A stretch of 6,466 bases of DNA from Candidatus Parcubacteria bacterium. GTDB lineage: Bacteria > Patescibacteriota > Minisyncoccia > UBA6257 > 2-01-FULL-56-20. Positions 5,551 to 6,466 of the stretch are shown here, piece by piece (position 1 is the stretch's first letter; each line of letters begins with the position of its first letter). Below the pieces are notes generated by a model. It had not been told where the DNA came from. It saw only the letters and a program-made list of their open reading frames with translations, and made no database searches. The stretch lies in NCBI GenBank assembly GCA_027424065.1, contig DAIBYH010000030.1, positions 1-6,466 on the forward strand. The letters are read 5' to 3'. The translations under genes were made by a program, and so were the position numbers.

Positions 5551-6063
5551 CTACTTCCCTGCTGCCGTCCGAAACGTGGAATTAAGCCAGAGAACGGCAT
5601 TGTTCGCAATGCCAAGCGTCCAGCCGACCAAACCGAACACGAAATTGAAAACGATCATGATATGAAAATGCGCGATACCGTATATCCAGGCGTCGATCGG
5701 AATGAGCAGATTCCGCACGAAAGCGGCCGCTCCTGCGAAGGGTCCCGAAAGGTTTGCGGGAAGGGTCGGCGGATAGGACATTTGCGATCCCTGGGCCATG
5801 ATCGAATTGAACCATTGCTCGATCGCCGTCACGGCCTGCATGATCCAGGAAGGCGCCGCAGGAAGGGATGACGTGCTGCTCATAAGCTGCTGGGCCTGAC
5901 CCAGATATCCTGCCACGGTACCCGTCGTGATCGCAGGACCGGCGCCCGTCGTACCGAGGGAATATGCCCCCGCGGTTCCGGAAAAAAGGAAAAGGCCGGA
6001 GACAGAGACCGCGACACCAAGAGCGATCGCCCGCAACGGAAAGATCGCAAAATAGGTCCTCAT
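5551..6063 (-). CDS. Uncharacterised exported/membrane protein upstream of mrdA
   Basis: This 170-residue protein is not recognised. It starts with a convincing signal peptide: positive charge at R2 and R11, a hydrophobic core at about 12-30, and an AGA cleavage site after residue 33. The next stretch (34-70) is rich in Gly, Ser, Thr, Ala and Gln. A middle segment (72-92) is probably helical and contains Trp residues. A Pro-rich piece (98-108) leads to a hydrophobic C-terminal region (about 110-160) with one clear membrane helix near 136-154 and possibly another at 111-130. No catalytic or binding motif is visible. The likely topology is an extracytoplasmic N-terminal domain held by a C-terminal anchor. 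It lies 32 bases after gltX and 15 bases before mrdA, so it may be co-expressed with PBP2 and act in the envelope. That link is positional only. Confidence 0.82.
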   Translation of the reverse strand: MRTYFAIFPLRAIALGVAVSVSGLFLFSGTAGAYSLGTTGAGPAITTGTVAGYLGQAQQLMSSTSSLPAAPSWIMQAVTAIEQWFNSIMAQGSQMSYPPTLPANLSGPFAGAAAFVRNLLIPIDAWIYGIAHFHIMIVFNFVFGLVGWTLGIANNAVLWLNSTFRTAAGK

Positions 6064-6069
6064 GGCCTC

Positions 6070-6078
6070 ATACTACCA
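6070..6078 (-). promoter_or_regulatory. Candidate extended -10 before the 170-residue protein
   Basis: The minus strand reads TGGTAGTAT (complement of 6070-6078), a TGN extension with a four-of-six -10 match. It ends six bases before the ATG at 6063, so transcription would begin on the start codon itself. No -35 box is visible. It resembles the galT element (TGGTATAAT). It could start a transcript covering the 170-residue protein and mrdA independently of gltX. Evidence is weak because the core match is imperfect. Confidence 0.35.
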
Positions 6079-6095
6079 CAAAAACGGCCTTCCGG

Positions 6096-6466
6096 CTATG
6101 CGAGACCCGAGGCCGCCGCAACGGCGAGATCGATGCGGCGAAGCGATTCTTCCTTACCGAGAACGCCCATAATGTCCACCGGATCCGGCGACGTCGCCTG
6201 TCCGGAAAGGGCGACGCGGAGCGGCCAGAGGACCTCGCCGCGCGAAGCAGGATCGACGACCCCGCCAATTGCGGCAGAAAGAGCTTCTCTCTTGAAATCG
6301 GCGTCGGGAACGGTCGCAATTGCAGCGCGTGCGCGTGCGAGCGCGGGAGCGACGGTCGCGGGAGCCGCTTTTTTCCAAACGAGAAGCGATGGTTCGTACG
6401 GCGGAAGTTCAAAAAAGAATCTTGCCGAAACAGGAACGTCGGAAAGTTTTTCGGCGCGCGAACGGA
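6096..6466 (-). CDS. gltX: Glutamyl-tRNA synthetase, C-terminal part
   Basis: This is the 3' end of gltX: 122 codons then TAG, with the 5' part beyond the right edge. GltX charges tRNA-Glu with glutamate; in bacteria lacking GlnRS it also charges tRNA-Gln for later amidation. The visible part is the helical anticodon-binding domain. ARFFFELPPYEPSLLVWKKA (residues 14-33 of the fragment) matches the family's 'FFF ... Y.P.LL.WK' segment. GEVLWPLRVALSGQATSPDP (76-95) matches the strongly conserved '(L/F)xPLRxAL(T/S)G...SP' segment, and GVLGKEESLRRI (100-111) matches the terminal 'LGKEExLxRI' motif. The fragment ends normally, with LAVAAASGLA before the stop. The catalytic HIGH and KMSKS motifs lie outside the window. 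The frame is open through all visible sequence, with no sign of frameshift. Confidence 0.93.
   Translation of the reverse strand, partial: RSRAEKLSDVPVSARFFFELPPYEPSLLVWKKAAPATVAPALARARAAIATVPDADFKREALSAAIGGVVDPASRGEVLWPLRVALSGQATSPDPVDIMGVLGKEESLRRIDLAVAAASGLA

Noticed and set aside
6079..6098. Possible terminator after gltX (GCC-GGAA-GGC followed by five T on the minus strand)
   Set aside because: The stem is only about three base pairs and the T-run starts two bases after it; too weak to call an intrinsic terminator.
6068..6412. Minus-strand open frame of 114 codons at the right edge
   Set aside because: It is out of frame with gltX, whose conserved C-terminal motifs are read in another frame of the same strand. 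The alternative product is Arg/Ser-rich noise.
1..6466. Defence island, mobile element, CRISPR array or RNA gene
   Set aside because: I looked for spaced direct repeats, terminal inverted repeats, transposase or integrase motifs and tRNA-like folds and saw none. All gaps between genes are shorter than about 60 bases.

Overview
The window looks like ordinary chromosomal DNA of a Candidatus Patescibacteria (CPR, Parcubacteria-like) bacterium with fairly GC-rich DNA. This rests on protein character recalled from memory, not on a search. The short acidic protein at the left edge, the three-helix protein carrying a GPIIVHFND segment, the PBP2 with an acidic N-terminal tail, and the GalT with a CPFED motif all resemble proteins I associate with that group. 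TGA, TAG and TAA are all used as stops, so the standard bacterial code applies; this argues against the CPR lineages that read TGA as glycine.

Layout. At the left edge a minus-strand gene (353 to beyond 1) and a plus-strand GT39-type membrane glycosyltransferase (390-1871) diverge from a 36-base AT-rich gap. The gap holds a perfect 8-base palindrome that reads TATAAT on both strands. The glycosyltransferase converges on a minus-strand cluster galT - small three-helix membrane protein - rplU, which closes with a strong terminator at 1895-1918. galT has a clear extended -10 element and a Shine-Dalgarno site that together fix its start. rplU also has a likely promoter of its own inside the preceding gene. 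Further right, still on the minus strand, lie gltX (3' part only), a 170-residue exported or membrane protein of unknown function, and mrdA (PBP2), all closely spaced.

How the genes relate. mrdA is a peptidoglycan transpeptidase for elongation. The glycosyltransferase probably moves a sugar from a lipid carrier onto an envelope target, and galT may feed nucleotide-sugar supply, so three genes touch cell-envelope synthesis. gltX and rplU are translation housekeeping genes. I see no mobile element, CRISPR array, RNA gene, phage gene or defence system, and no evidence for a new multi-gene system. The points worth a second look are small in scale: the shared divergent -10, repeated -10 elements placed 6-7 bases before start codons (possible leaderless transcription), the stop codon built into a terminator stem, the altered first zinc motif of GalT, and two uncharacterised small membrane proteins tied to housekeeping genes.
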